In this document: one piece after another, positions 47,158 through 58,600 of the stretch | Numbering within the stretch: the stretch's first letter is position 1 | How the letters are laid out: each line of letters opens with the position of its first letter | Origin: Phragmites australis | Lineage: Eukaryota; Streptophyta; Magnoliopsida; Poales; Poaceae | Length of the DNA stretch: 64,000 nucleotides | Reading direction: 5' to 3' | NCBI RefSeq assembly: GCF_958298935.1 | Contig: NC_084931.1 | Span: 20,859,334-20,923,333 of the forward strand | The notes under the pieces: model-generated | Told to the model about the DNA's origin: nothing | Databases searched by the model: none | The model's input: the letters and a program-made list of their open reading frames with translations, nothing else | Translations under genes and position numbers: made by a program

Positions 47158-50100
47158 GGTCTCGGGAAGACGAAGGACTCGCTGGGAAGGGATACGAGTC
47201 GAAGGCTGAGAAATCCAGCTCATCCTCCCCATGCTCTTCCGGCAGGGACTCCGCAGCTTGCACCTCCTCCACCTTCACCTCGGCCAGGATAGGCTCAAGA
47301 AGTTCCAAAGGCACCCTTCCATCAAGATCTCGAGGGAGGACAAGATGTTGGAAGAAGCATGAACCGACAACCTCCCAGGCTGTTCGAGCTGCACACCAGT
47401 CGTCCTTTACAACAAAACATACATCCGGGCTAGATACAAGGGGATCCTCCGGCTCGACCTTGACCAAGACATCAGCGGCCACCATCAGATCCACGCGCCC
47501 CTCAGAGTCACGGGGCATAACAAAGCGACTCGGCTGTCGGACAGATGGAGTAGCCCCGGACGCTCCAGACACACTCGATCCCTCCCCGAAGGCACCATCC
47601 CGAATCCTAGCAAGCCCCCTCTGGCTTCGAGCCGCCGCACCTATGCACACAGATCAAACTCCCGTTAGCCTCGAAGGCACGAACACTCTAGGACAACATA
47701 GGCAAACCACAAGAAGGCAGACATGACTCCATTTATATAAGAAAAACCCCAAATACATAAAGCAGAAGGGGGTAGTCAACATACTAAGACCTTAACCCCC
47801 TTCGAAAAGAAAGAAAGTAAAAAACGGACAGCCTGCAACAGAGTTACACCTCTGGGGCATCCACACACGAAGACTGCTCCCACGGGGTGACGGCGCGAGG
47901 CGAAGGGCCTCTAGAGGGCCGCAGCGCGCCTGCCGGCTCCGGATGAGGGCTGGACCCCCCGACGAAGAACCCGAACGAAGACCTCCCGGGGCACCTGGAG
48001 TCACTTACCTGCTATGTAGCGCAACGTCACGCCCCGGTCGTGCCTTGCCCAAAAGTTATGCCGGAAGTTCTCCAGAGCCGCGCGGATCTCGACCGGAGAT
48101 GCCTCGGGCCAAAAACCCTCGATCACGAAGTCTGGCACCAGTACTTCGAGAGGACCAACCCCCGCTTAGTGCAGCAAGGTCAGCTGGAGCGCCACGACCA
48201 CACATGCGCTAGACCTCGCGTATGCCTCCGCCACTCTAACCATTACCTTCGCGGTAGACTAAAGCCAGAACAGCGGCATCACCGACGCCTTCGAGTCAGA
48301 AGGGAGTGGCGAACACCTGGCCCCAAGGCTGCTCAAGGCATCAAAGGTGATCCGAGCAACCTCCGACGCAAGTGCAGCTAACCGCTGGCACTCTGAGCGT
48401 AGTGGTCCCTCCGATGCATGAGCCTCCCTCCTCCAGCTCTCGCCACACCTCGCCCATCGCGGCTCGAAGGGTCTCAGCATCACCTTCGGCTGACACCCGG
48501 GCCGCTTTGGCCGCATCGGCAAACTCCTTGGCCTCCCGAAGGTCTTTAGCAGCCTTCCGTGCCTCAGCCTCCGCGCGCTCCCACTTCAAACCCTCCTCTC
48601 GAAGACGACCCTCCAAAGACTCCGCCCGCTTCCGGGCCCCCTCCAAGGCTTGACGAAGGCCGTCGACCTTGTCACGTGCCGTGGCAAGGGCCTAGCGCCC
48701 TCGTTTCCCAGTGCCCTCATCAAAATTACTTGTTATAAGGCACGACAGGAAAAAGAAAAGGACCAAATAAGCTACTCAAAATCAGGCACTAGACCCGGTA
48801 AATCGTGACTAAACCACTAAACCTGCAGGCCCGCCGCTACCCGACGCGCCTCCACTTCCTCCAAGGGGCACTGGGCCATGGATCGCTCGACCTCTCTACT
48901 CCGTAGAAGAGAGGAGGCCACCACGAAGGCCCTTGACGCCTCCGGGTGCAACGCGAAGTCATCTAAAGTCAATACCCCAAGGTCGGGGCCCCCCTCGATC
49001 GTCGCGGAGGGAGCCTTGGAGGAGGGCAAGGTGCCTCCAGCACCGACCACCTGGGCCAGGTCGCCAACCGGCTCGGGGCTTCGCGAAGACGAGGCCATGT
49101 CCCCCAAGGTGACCTTCGGGGACACCCCCGGAGAAGTCTCCGACCCCTACCGGAGCTCCCCAGTCTCCGAGGGGGGAGTCGAAGACACATTCACCTCGAC
49201 GGTCGCTGTGAAATACCATGAAACACAAGGTTAGGATCCCAGTACACGACCCGGACAGAAATATAGCTAACGAAGCAACAACGCTTCACCAAGTCCCCCA
49301 AGCCCTCTCATAGAAGGGTCCGTGACGTCATCGGCGTCCGAACCGGCAAACCCAAAATCGTACTCCAAGGAGGCGAGGCCTCGTCTCTGGCTCTGGCCAT
49401 GGCCGGCAATGTCCGGAGAGGCCAGGCCCTTCCCCTGCTCAAGACCACCGAGCTGACCCTCACCTCTGGATAGGTCGGCCACGCTTCCGGCCCACCTCTG
49501 ACGCTTCCTGCGGAGCAGTGGCACCTCGGACGACTCGGCTGTCGAGCCAGTCTGTGAACCTCCGGAGACAGAAGGCCGATGGGCCCGAAGCGGCTTCGCG
49601 CGGATCGCAGGAGCGACACGCGCTTGTTTCCTGGAAGCCTTAGGCTCCGGCGGATCCTGCCACGCCGGAGCCTCCACCCTGATATAAAAGCAGACGTGGT
49701 TGTACCGCTCCCAGCTCCGCGTCAGAGCCACCCGCTGCTCCCGCTCCGCGTGAGTAGGTGGGCCCAAGATCACCTCGGCAACCTCCGCCACGCGCTCTAG
49801 CGGAAGACAGCTCTCTGAAAGAAAAGGCACCTCATATCTGCGAATCAAAAAACCAGACAACAAAGAAGACTCACCAGAGCTGACCGGGGGGGGGGGGCGG
49901 AGTACACCCTCGACCACTCTTCTGCACCTTGCTCAAAGGCGCAATCCCAGCCCATCTGAAGGGGCCGAATATGCAACATGGTGAACTCCTCCACAAGTGC
50001 ACGCATGCTCATCCTTTCAGCCACCCTCCGGAGAAGGGCCAACCGCGAAGCGAATTGGTCGTCCGTGATCCCTGTCTCTGGCTCTGGGACATACACGATA

Positions 50101-50798
50101 TCTCGGTTGGAGGAGCGAAGGGGGGACACAAGGCCAACGTTGTAGTAGAACCACCGCTGCAACCAGCCGGTATACCACCGACCGTTAATAGCCTTCGCTG
50201 GGAAGGCATTGCGGTACTGCGGCTGTATCTAGAAATTAACGCTGCCGAAGCTGAGGGGCCTCTTCGTCCCCTCACCCTTGACCATCTTTGGCTGACAGCT
50301 GGCGACGTGGAGGGCCGCGAAAAAATCCACCCTCCCTTCGCACCTCTCTGCCCGCATGGCCCACTCGAAGGTGGCCAGGCGGGAGATGGCGTTGGCATGA
50401 AGCTGCGGAAGCTCCACATAGTAGTGACAGAGCACCTCCTCGAGCAGCGGCACTGACGGAAAGCCCAGGCCTGCTTCGAAGAAAGCCTTGAACACCACGA
50501 CTTCGTGGGCTATAGGCTCCGGGACCTCCTCATCCAGCGGAGGTCAAACGACAACTCTGGAGGGAATCTTCCCCTCCCTGACCATCCGGTCGAGCTCCTC
50601 ATCATCGATGGCGGACGCCCCTAGCACAGTGGTCTGCTAGGGATGACTCCTGCTGGCGTGGCAGAGCTCCACCACAGGTGGCGGCCCCATCAACAACGCG
50701 TGACCCCACGCCACCTGAGGCCCCTCCACCGCGGCCGCACCGGTGGTTTCGCTCCCCGCTTGAGTTCCTACTCCACCCGGGGCACTCGAGCCAGCCAT
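47147..50798 (-). pseudogene. Antisense ORF of a gypsy-type element (Transposase_28-like)
   Basis: Reading right to left from an ATG at 50798 (MAGSSAPGGVGTQAGSETTG), there are stops at codon 54 (TAG, 50639-50637) and again soon after (TGA in a VVV*PPLDEEVPEP context). Recognisable blocks are VVFKAFFEAGLGFPSVPLLE, HYYVELPQLHANAISRLATF and NGRWYTGWLQRWFYYNV. These resemble the grass 'putative gypsy type transposon' family. Later blocks include an acidic/Ala-rich coiled-coil-like stretch (48646-48341: RAEAEARKAAKDLREAKEFA) and a C-terminal acidic tail ending SSSRDRDN at the LTR junction. The function of this protein family is unknown. The stops look like C-to-T changes. Confidence 0.72.
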
Positions 50799-51330
50799 AC
50801 AGAGCATGGGAAGACGTGAAAGGTGCTAGACGGCGAAGAAGAAAGAAGAGTAGCAATAGACAGACACACGCGCAAAGAAAGGATAGATGGAGGTCAAGGA
50901 CAGACGAGAACACGGCGCGGGCGAAAAGGCCGCTCAGGGAAATCTGTCCCCTTATAAATGTAAGGGAGAGATTACCCCCCGTCTAGAAAAACGAGCGTAT
51001 ACCCTATCCCTTGGCTTGTTAGGCCATGATCGTAGGGAAACGAAACCGCCCCCCCCCCCCCCCCCCGTGACCCCCTAACCACAAGATGCCACGCGTCCCA
51101 CGTTCGCCTGACAAGGCGCAGTCACACCCTTCTCACAGGGCACATTCATTGCCCCTTGTCACCAGTGTCATTGGACGGAACATTCAGATCAAGTGGGTCT
51201 ACTCTTCCCAGGCAAACCAAGCTATATTAGGGATCAAGAGTCATCGACAGCAAGCCAGGGACCGCTGGAGGCCCTGCTTTGAAACATCGCGGGCCCGACC
51301 GCTCCGCTGGCCGCCCTCACGAGGGGCTAC

Positions 51331-52128
51331 TGTTGGGGGTCGTTGTTAAGGACCCCCGACGGCCCCATGGCTTCGCTGGCCCATGTCCATGGGCCCACGC
51401 CTCCCGAAGGCCGCTTTCTGACTTCCAAGCTTTAGAGTAATCACCTTCCAAAGCCTCCATCTCCTGGAGCTATGCCTCCCGAAGTCTCCATCTCCCGGAG
51501 CCACGCCTCCCCCGGAGCCCCCGTCTCCAGGGCTCGGGCAGGCTTCCCGAAGGCTACGGGGTAAGCCATTAGATCCCAAGAAAGATTTGCCAGGAGAGGA
51601 ATGCCGACCATCCTTTGCCTGCAAGGAAGTGATCGGTATTAATTAACTAGGCTAGTGGGTGCTGTCCCAATACCCTAGTACAATGGAGGTGGTCCTGATA
51701 TCCCTGACATCACGGCGTCGGGTCGCAATTAGCGACCGGCTCATCCCTCTAGGTACAGGCACCTCAACAATTATCATGGTAGATATTTATCTCCTTTGTA
51801 GGGTAAAAGGTAGCTATTCAAGATAAAGTCATGTAATTCATCCTTATCCTGGATATTTTGCACATAGTGGTAGCTTGCACGCTAAACTACGCCAAACCCT
51901 ATAAATAAGGGACCATATCCATCTGAGCAGGAGGACACGCTCAACACAACACGGAGGAGCATAATCACAAAGTTTTCATGTGATACTCCCCCTAACCCAG
52001 TCCATATATTTACGGTCAATACATTCGTGATGTTCATTTCTCTCAAACTTCGCCTCTGAACTTGAGTCTCCTACTTAGAAGAAACTCTCATCGTACTTAC
52101 TAGAGCAAGACAATCTTTTGTTCCAACA
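51331..52128 (+). repeat. Right LTR, complete
   Basis: Starts TGTTGGGGGTCGTTG and ends TTGTTCCAACA, a 5-base inverted end (TGTTG/CAACA). 798 bp. A TATA-like CCCTATAAATAAGGG lies at about 51898-51912. The first part is rich in CTCCCGAAG/CTCCCGGAG words. Confidence 0.87.
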
Positions 52129-52678
52129 GTTAGTACTCTTATAATCATGTTCCTTTGGCACGGTGATCGAGAAATCAAAAATTTGGGATGTGTATATATT
52201 GTATACAGTAATTGTATATTGTATGAGAAAATTCTTAGGGAAATTTTTCGTTATGATCCATTCGAACTAAGGAACTAGGTTCAATTCTTGGAATTCTGGA
52301 TGAATTTTAACACAAAAAGTTCCTTGGCCTTGCATTCTTAGGGAGCATTCAAATACATTTCTCTTAACAATTCCACTGTTTGCATCCCTATAAGATTGCA
52401 ATAGCATTACTGCACATTACCAATTTTTCTTCCATTGATCCCTTATAGTTTCCACGACTGATTGATTTGAAAAATGGCATCTTTTAAGGTATTTCATGAA
52501 TCAGAATTCCGAAGATACGAAAGCTAGCAGAACCACAAGACAACTCTGTATAACGAATATTTTCGAAAACAAATGCAATTGCTATTTCTTGTGTATAAAC
52601 AATGCCAACGCTCACGCGACCCCTCGAGAAACAAATGCCTACAGGATGATACAAATGCACGATTGAACTGAATACACG
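52129..52678. other. COG5 3' flank
   Basis: Expected COG5 3' UTR on the minus strand, AT-rich. No other feature seen. Confidence 0.45.
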
Positions 52679-55600
52679 TTAGGTCGTGGCCTGAGACAAT
52701 GCAGCTCCAATTTGAAGCATGAGAGGATACACTGGACTGAACTCCTTGTCTCCACGGGACCTGACCCTCGTCCCGTAGTCATCCAGGGTCGCCTTAACCC
52801 CCTTCCATATCTGATCCTCACCTTGCGAGTCAAGCCACAGAGAATACTGCAATGGGGTGAGCTTGTTGCGCTGCAAAGGTGACTGCAGTTCATCAGGCCC
52901 TCGAGAATACAGATGGTGGAGGATCACGCTCGGTGGCAAGTCCTGAAGGAGTGGATACTTCTCAAGCTGAGATGTTTCCAGGAACAGGACAGGACGGAAT
53001 GCACGTAATGCACGGTATGGTGCACCCAGCTGCTCCACTGGAAACAGATTCTGACCAATGGCAAGCTCCAGCTCGGCCATGTCCCGCGCCATTCTCAACT
53101 TCCCTGCTTCTGAGAGTGGCCTGACAAGAGAAGCATGCCTTATGAAGAATATTAGGATCCTTGAGGCCATCCTTCTAACCATGATGGTGCAAATGGTTTC
53201 TGAACGGGAGGATGATGAAGGCAAAAGCTTCGATAAGAACTCGCTGCGGTAGTGGACAGCACATTTCTGAAGCTCCTCCATGTAAGCTGATGCATTGTTA
53301 TCCATCGCTGCATCCATTCCATGGCCTGCAAAGTCCTGCTCGTGCATTTTCAGGATGCACGACTCAAGACGATCAAGCATTGCTTGGAACAGGGAGGTCA
53401 CTGAATCACAAGCAACACCGTAAATGGCACCGAGGGAGGGGCAAAGAACTTCAGAAGCAACATTTGGGAGTGTTGACAAGACGCTAGAAATGCGTGTGTG
53501 AACCTCCTGAAGGTGGAGACACAGAGCAAAGTTTTTGAGTTGGGCTGGAGTCGATGTGCCGGTAACTTGGCGGGCTTCGGGGCCAGTGGAGATCTACATT
53601 TAAAGCAAAATATATGTTAGCGACTGACACAGAAAGTAACGCAATGCCCAGCGACCAACATATGTTAGATGGGCATAGTACAAGCATGCAACAAAGAATG
53701 GAGCAAAGTAGTAAGGTATTGTCGAATGCATGTGAAGTAGTTAGACAATAAAACAATCAATGAGAGAAATGGAAAAAGATGGAAATAATCCTTGTAACGA
53801 TATGCTTTGATGATCCAGCCTTGGATAAACATTGTAGGACAGCCAAAGCGTACAGTGTGTTGTCAGTTATTCGAGTTGCAAATGAAACCCACTAGGGAGC
53901 GTTTGGTTAACAGAATCCTAGATTAGTGGGAATCCTAACATCCCCATCAATCTTATTTGTGCAAGCCCAAATTCCCTTCTCTCTCTCTCTCTCGCTGCCA
54001 ACCGGGGGCCACCCATCATCTTCTTCCTCCCCGTCGCCCTTTTCTTCCTGTCGCGCTTTGAGCCGACACAAATCCATTGATTTCCGCACGAGTTAAGGCA
54101 TTAACTGTCAATCAAGTCTCCATTGGAAACCTGTGACCACAGATTGATGGCAGACTTCATTTTTTTTGGGAAGAAATGATGACGGGAAAGAGAAAACCGA
54201 GTCCTAATTTCCGCCACCATGTTAAGAACCCCAGGCCAATCCAAAATTCACCTCCTCCTAGCTATAAAACCCGCGATTGACCTTCGGTCGAGGTTCCTTT
54301 CGCTCCACCGCGCCCAAGCCCACAAATTTCGTCAGATTTCCTCCACCAGAGAGCCCTTGTGCCATCGCCGGACTTTCTCCACTCCTCGCCGTAGTCGACG
54401 TGCCGCTCCAAGCCTCCCCGTCTGAGTGCACGCATGCGTTCTCCGTCTGCATCTTGTCGTCCGCGACCGCTGATCGTCGAGTTCCGTTTCTGAAATCAAG
54501 CTCCAAAGGCCGCTAGACCTTCAGCGTGGAAGCTCGATGCCGCCAAGCCGTTCTAGTCTCCCTTGACGTCGTCCAACCTGTCAAGCGAGTTCACCATCAT
54601 CAACTCGACCTCCTCCGTCTTTTGCCGTCACCTTCCAAGCCCGCAACGTCATCTCCGCTTCTTCTCCAACGAGTTATGTCGTCCTGAGCTCACCGTCGTC
54701 GTCACATCCACGGGTCTTGAGGTAGCCCGTCTTCCCACCGTCAAATCTTGAATAGTCGGTTAGGATTAGATCAGAGATACTCCTTAACGCTGAACGATTT
54801 CGGCCATCCATTCTTGATCACGCAGCTCCGATTTAAGTGCCCCCATCAACTATGCCATGCCAGCGATCCTAGTCAGCGCGCCACATCGACGTTTTGTCTC
54901 ACGTGGCGCATGTTCCTTTAGAAGAATAATTCGTGAAAATAGTTTATTCCGAAAAATAGGTTTCTAAAAAAATTCTAGAAAATAGAAAATGATTTAGATA
55001 AATGTTTTAATATGTTTTCAACTTTGTTTTTATTTCTGTAAATGTTATTTATTGTTTTTCTAGTGTAAAATTATTGCAAAAATGATAGAATAAATGTTTT
55101 ATTTTGGAAAATATAGATTAATACTGATAATGTTTAAAAATGTTTTCTTTGATAAAATAAATGCTTTTAATATGTTTTGTTTCATATAAAAGTAGTTTAA
55201 ATTTCTAAAAATGTACATAAATTCTATAAAATTGTTTTGTTCAGTTTTATGCTATAAAAATAATTCTAGAAAATTTCAAATAAATGTTTTAGGCCTTTTA
55301 AAATTTTGGTTTAATTCCAAAAATATAGTTTTCGTCTTTTTTTGGCTGTTTATAATTCGTTTAGCCGTAATTTCAACGTCGTTGCTCCGATTTGGATGGT
55401 TATTGTGTCCAAATCTTCCTAAAATCGTGCCCTAGTTAGCGTTAGCGTTTGTTGTGTAGCTTCGTTTGGCGCTTGTTCTTAGTGTGTTGTTCTCTCCACG
55501 TGTAGACGATCTTGTCCTGAAGCCTTTCGAGAATTTCCAAGACCAAGACTTGGGGTGATTTCGAGCAATATTTCGCAGAAGGCAAGTATCCTTGAACATC

Positions 55601-58600
55601 TTGTGCCTATTTTTATAAATATTTTGTTTTACAACTTGCATGTTGGTCAAATATGATATCCCATGATTAGAGTTTACTAGTATTTTCCCCAATATTCCTT
55701 GTAGCCTTAGAATGTTTATCATGTTATGGGTAGAATGTGCTTAGTTGTGCTTACTCATAGGTAGCATAAGTTGATAAATTGTTTAATGATGTGGAACATG
55801 ATGATATTTGGTAAAAAAAATGCTTATACTTGAAAAGTAGGGTCTCGACAAGTTTGGCTTGATGGTTGGCCTGTGGATGTATTCCAGGCAAGAATGTTGG
55901 CTTTGTCGAATATTGGTTATCTCCCTGTGTTGGTTGATGGTGGTCTTGCCTAGACCATGTTAAAGACCAGTTCGTGGAGTGATCACCTATAAAAACAGTA
56001 CAACTACAAACCTAGTATGGGACGGATCTAGTTGAGTAATTCGCTATCCTCTCAGCATGATGTAGATCATTTGGTGATGTGAAAGGGTATACTTTCTGAA
56101 ACTGTAAGGAGCAATAGGGGGCTTCTTAGGTGGAGGGTGTACTCCACTTATGTATGACAGTGAAACCTCAACAGATAGACACGTGCTGAGAGAGGCGTTG
56201 GAAAGCCTTTGCAGTGGATTCCTAGCGCACACCTCGGAAGTGTGTAAGAGTCATCCGTCGGCCAATGGATACTCGGCAAAACAGGAAGACACGTCTTGTG
56301 GGTAAACTGTACGACCTCTGCAGAGTGAAAACTGATATATCAGTCGTGCTCACGGTCATGAGCGGCATAGACTCCTCACATGATTAGTCAAGTGGTTTCG
56401 GATAGTTTGGATGGTCTTTGGTTGGTTCGGGTGACCCCAGTGGTGGGAACTGTGATTCTACCTTGGTTTTGGGTAGAGGTGGATAGAACCTCAAATGAGG
56501 AGCAAGGTGGTTGGAACATTGACTCAGGTTTTAAAAGATCTTTCACATAGTAAATATGATGCTTTTATAATTGTTTTACTACAAAAATGGCATTTATGCA
56601 AATAAACCTCTATGTTAAGCCATTCTTAATATTGTCCCACATGTCATACTTTCCCACGCTTGCTGAGTATCCATATACTCACACTTGCTATACTTAGACA
56701 ATGTTGCTCAATCGAGAAAGATTTTGAGGACTTCACAGAAGATAGCGCGTTCTAGGGTGTGTTCTCCGTCGATTGCATGTGGAGTCGCCTAGTTGAAGAT
56801 GAAGGCTACGCTTAGTTCCACTGTTGTATCTTTGCTTTTTGACCTTCGCTAGTCCCTTTTTGTAAGATCGAAGGTACATTTAAGTTAATGATATTATTCT
56901 GTTATTTCACTTATGACGTTACTATATGTATGTAACTTGATCTTGATATGCATATAGATTGCATTCGGTTGGTTTTAAAACCGGGTGTGATATTATTCCT
57001 GGGAATCTAGGATTGGATTTAACAAGGGAATATGCACCGGTAAGGCATCCTAGTAAGTTCATGATGGACTCTTTACTCGTCATCGGCAGCGAGCCTCCAA
57101 TCGATTCCAAAATCAAACTTCAATTAATCAAACCGATCTAGTCTGCTCCTAAATCCAGCACCAATGCCTTGCTGCTAACCCCTCCCAAATCAAGGAAACA
57201 GCTAGTAGAAACATGAGAGCAGGAAAGAATCTGGAAGAGTTTTGACAGTACGATAGTTTCCAATTCACAAGCAGACGAACAGAGATGGATGGATGGAAGA
57301 TTTAATTGGGTGCATCAAGTCTTGAGATCAATGAATTATTAAATTGGACAGAGAGGGAAGCGACCAGCGATACTGGCAAGAAGACTTACAGGGAAATTCT
57401 ATTGCGCACTCCGGAAGATCGCACCAGCATGACAGCGATCCCGCATAAAAATTTCTGGACGAGGTGATTCCTCTGAGCTAGTAATCTCGGATAGCTGCCT
57501 ATTTCAAAAGGAATCACATCCCCTCCCCCCCCCCCCCCCTCCACTACTGGAATCTAGTTACAACAGTAATATTTCATTCCCTTCCTAAATTTTAGGATGT
57601 TTGCACCAAACGGTGGAATCAAGCCAGATTACCAGGAATCTGAGCATTACCCCAACCAAACGTTCCCCTAGTGCACAATACAGCAGGCAAGTATCCAGCA
57701 GAGTGTATTAACTGTGCAACTGTATTTTGTCATGACTTGTACAAGCTAGAGTTTCATGGTCTCTTTACTTCTATTTGCTAATTTGCTTGATTCAATATGT
57801 GACTAATCATATAAATTTTACTTTGGTCGAACAAACAAGAAAGCACTAAGAACCAACTGTTGCACAAGTTTGCCTACACCAGATTGACTAGATAAGATCT
57901 ATAACCGGTTTCACTCAGCCAAGACCAACAATCACAAAACTGATCCAAATTTGCACAGCGTTTTATTGGCCTTAGCTAGTATGCTTGATTCATGCTACTA
58001 GTGCTACTGTGCTAGCAAGGGTTTTCATAAGAACACAAGAACCTAGAAGTCAGTAACATAACTAACAGCGTATAGAAATATGGATTCTGAGATTTCAACT
58101 GTCAACTCAATAACTCAATTAAGACTTGCGAAGCATCATTCCACTTAAGATATGGAGCTGGCAGATACAACTAGAATCATCCAAAAGGACATTAGTCAGG
58201 CTTCAACGAATTTTGCAGTGCAATCAGTGAAACAGGTCCTGACATGACTCACATGAACAGACAAAACGATAGTGAAATCTAGAATATACAAGTTTCAAGT
58301 CACACCATCAAAACTTACCGGTGTAGGCAGCCATAAGGACTACATTCACTCATAGCTAAGGTAGAAAGCATGTGAAATGCATGGGAAAAACTATATATAA
58401 ATAGCTTTACTAGATCAGTAAAAGGTAAGCGCATACCTGATATTCAGCTCTCTGTGCTAAAAGAAGCAAGATCTTTCCAATTTCACGTAGAACAAGAACA
58501 AGCAAATGCCCGTGAGTTCTCACAACTTCAATTTCCTCTTGTATGCGAGAAACTAGCCTTGAGATTTGGTCCTTCGAAGGTATGGTTCCACGGTTTGACA

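Larger units (their letters stand above)
46854..52128 (+). mobile_element. Internally deleted LTR retrotransposon with antisense ORF
   Basis: A complete right LTR (51331-52128) and the first 304 bp or so of a left LTR (46854-47157) run in the same direction. The interior holds no gag or pol, only a decayed ORF on the opposite strand (50798-47147). A purine-rich GAGGGGCTAC sits just before the right LTR as a polypurine tract, which sets the plus orientation. Antisense ORFs of this kind are known from grass Tat-lineage gypsy elements. No matching TSD was found (ATTTT on the left, GTTAG on the right). Confidence 0.8.
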
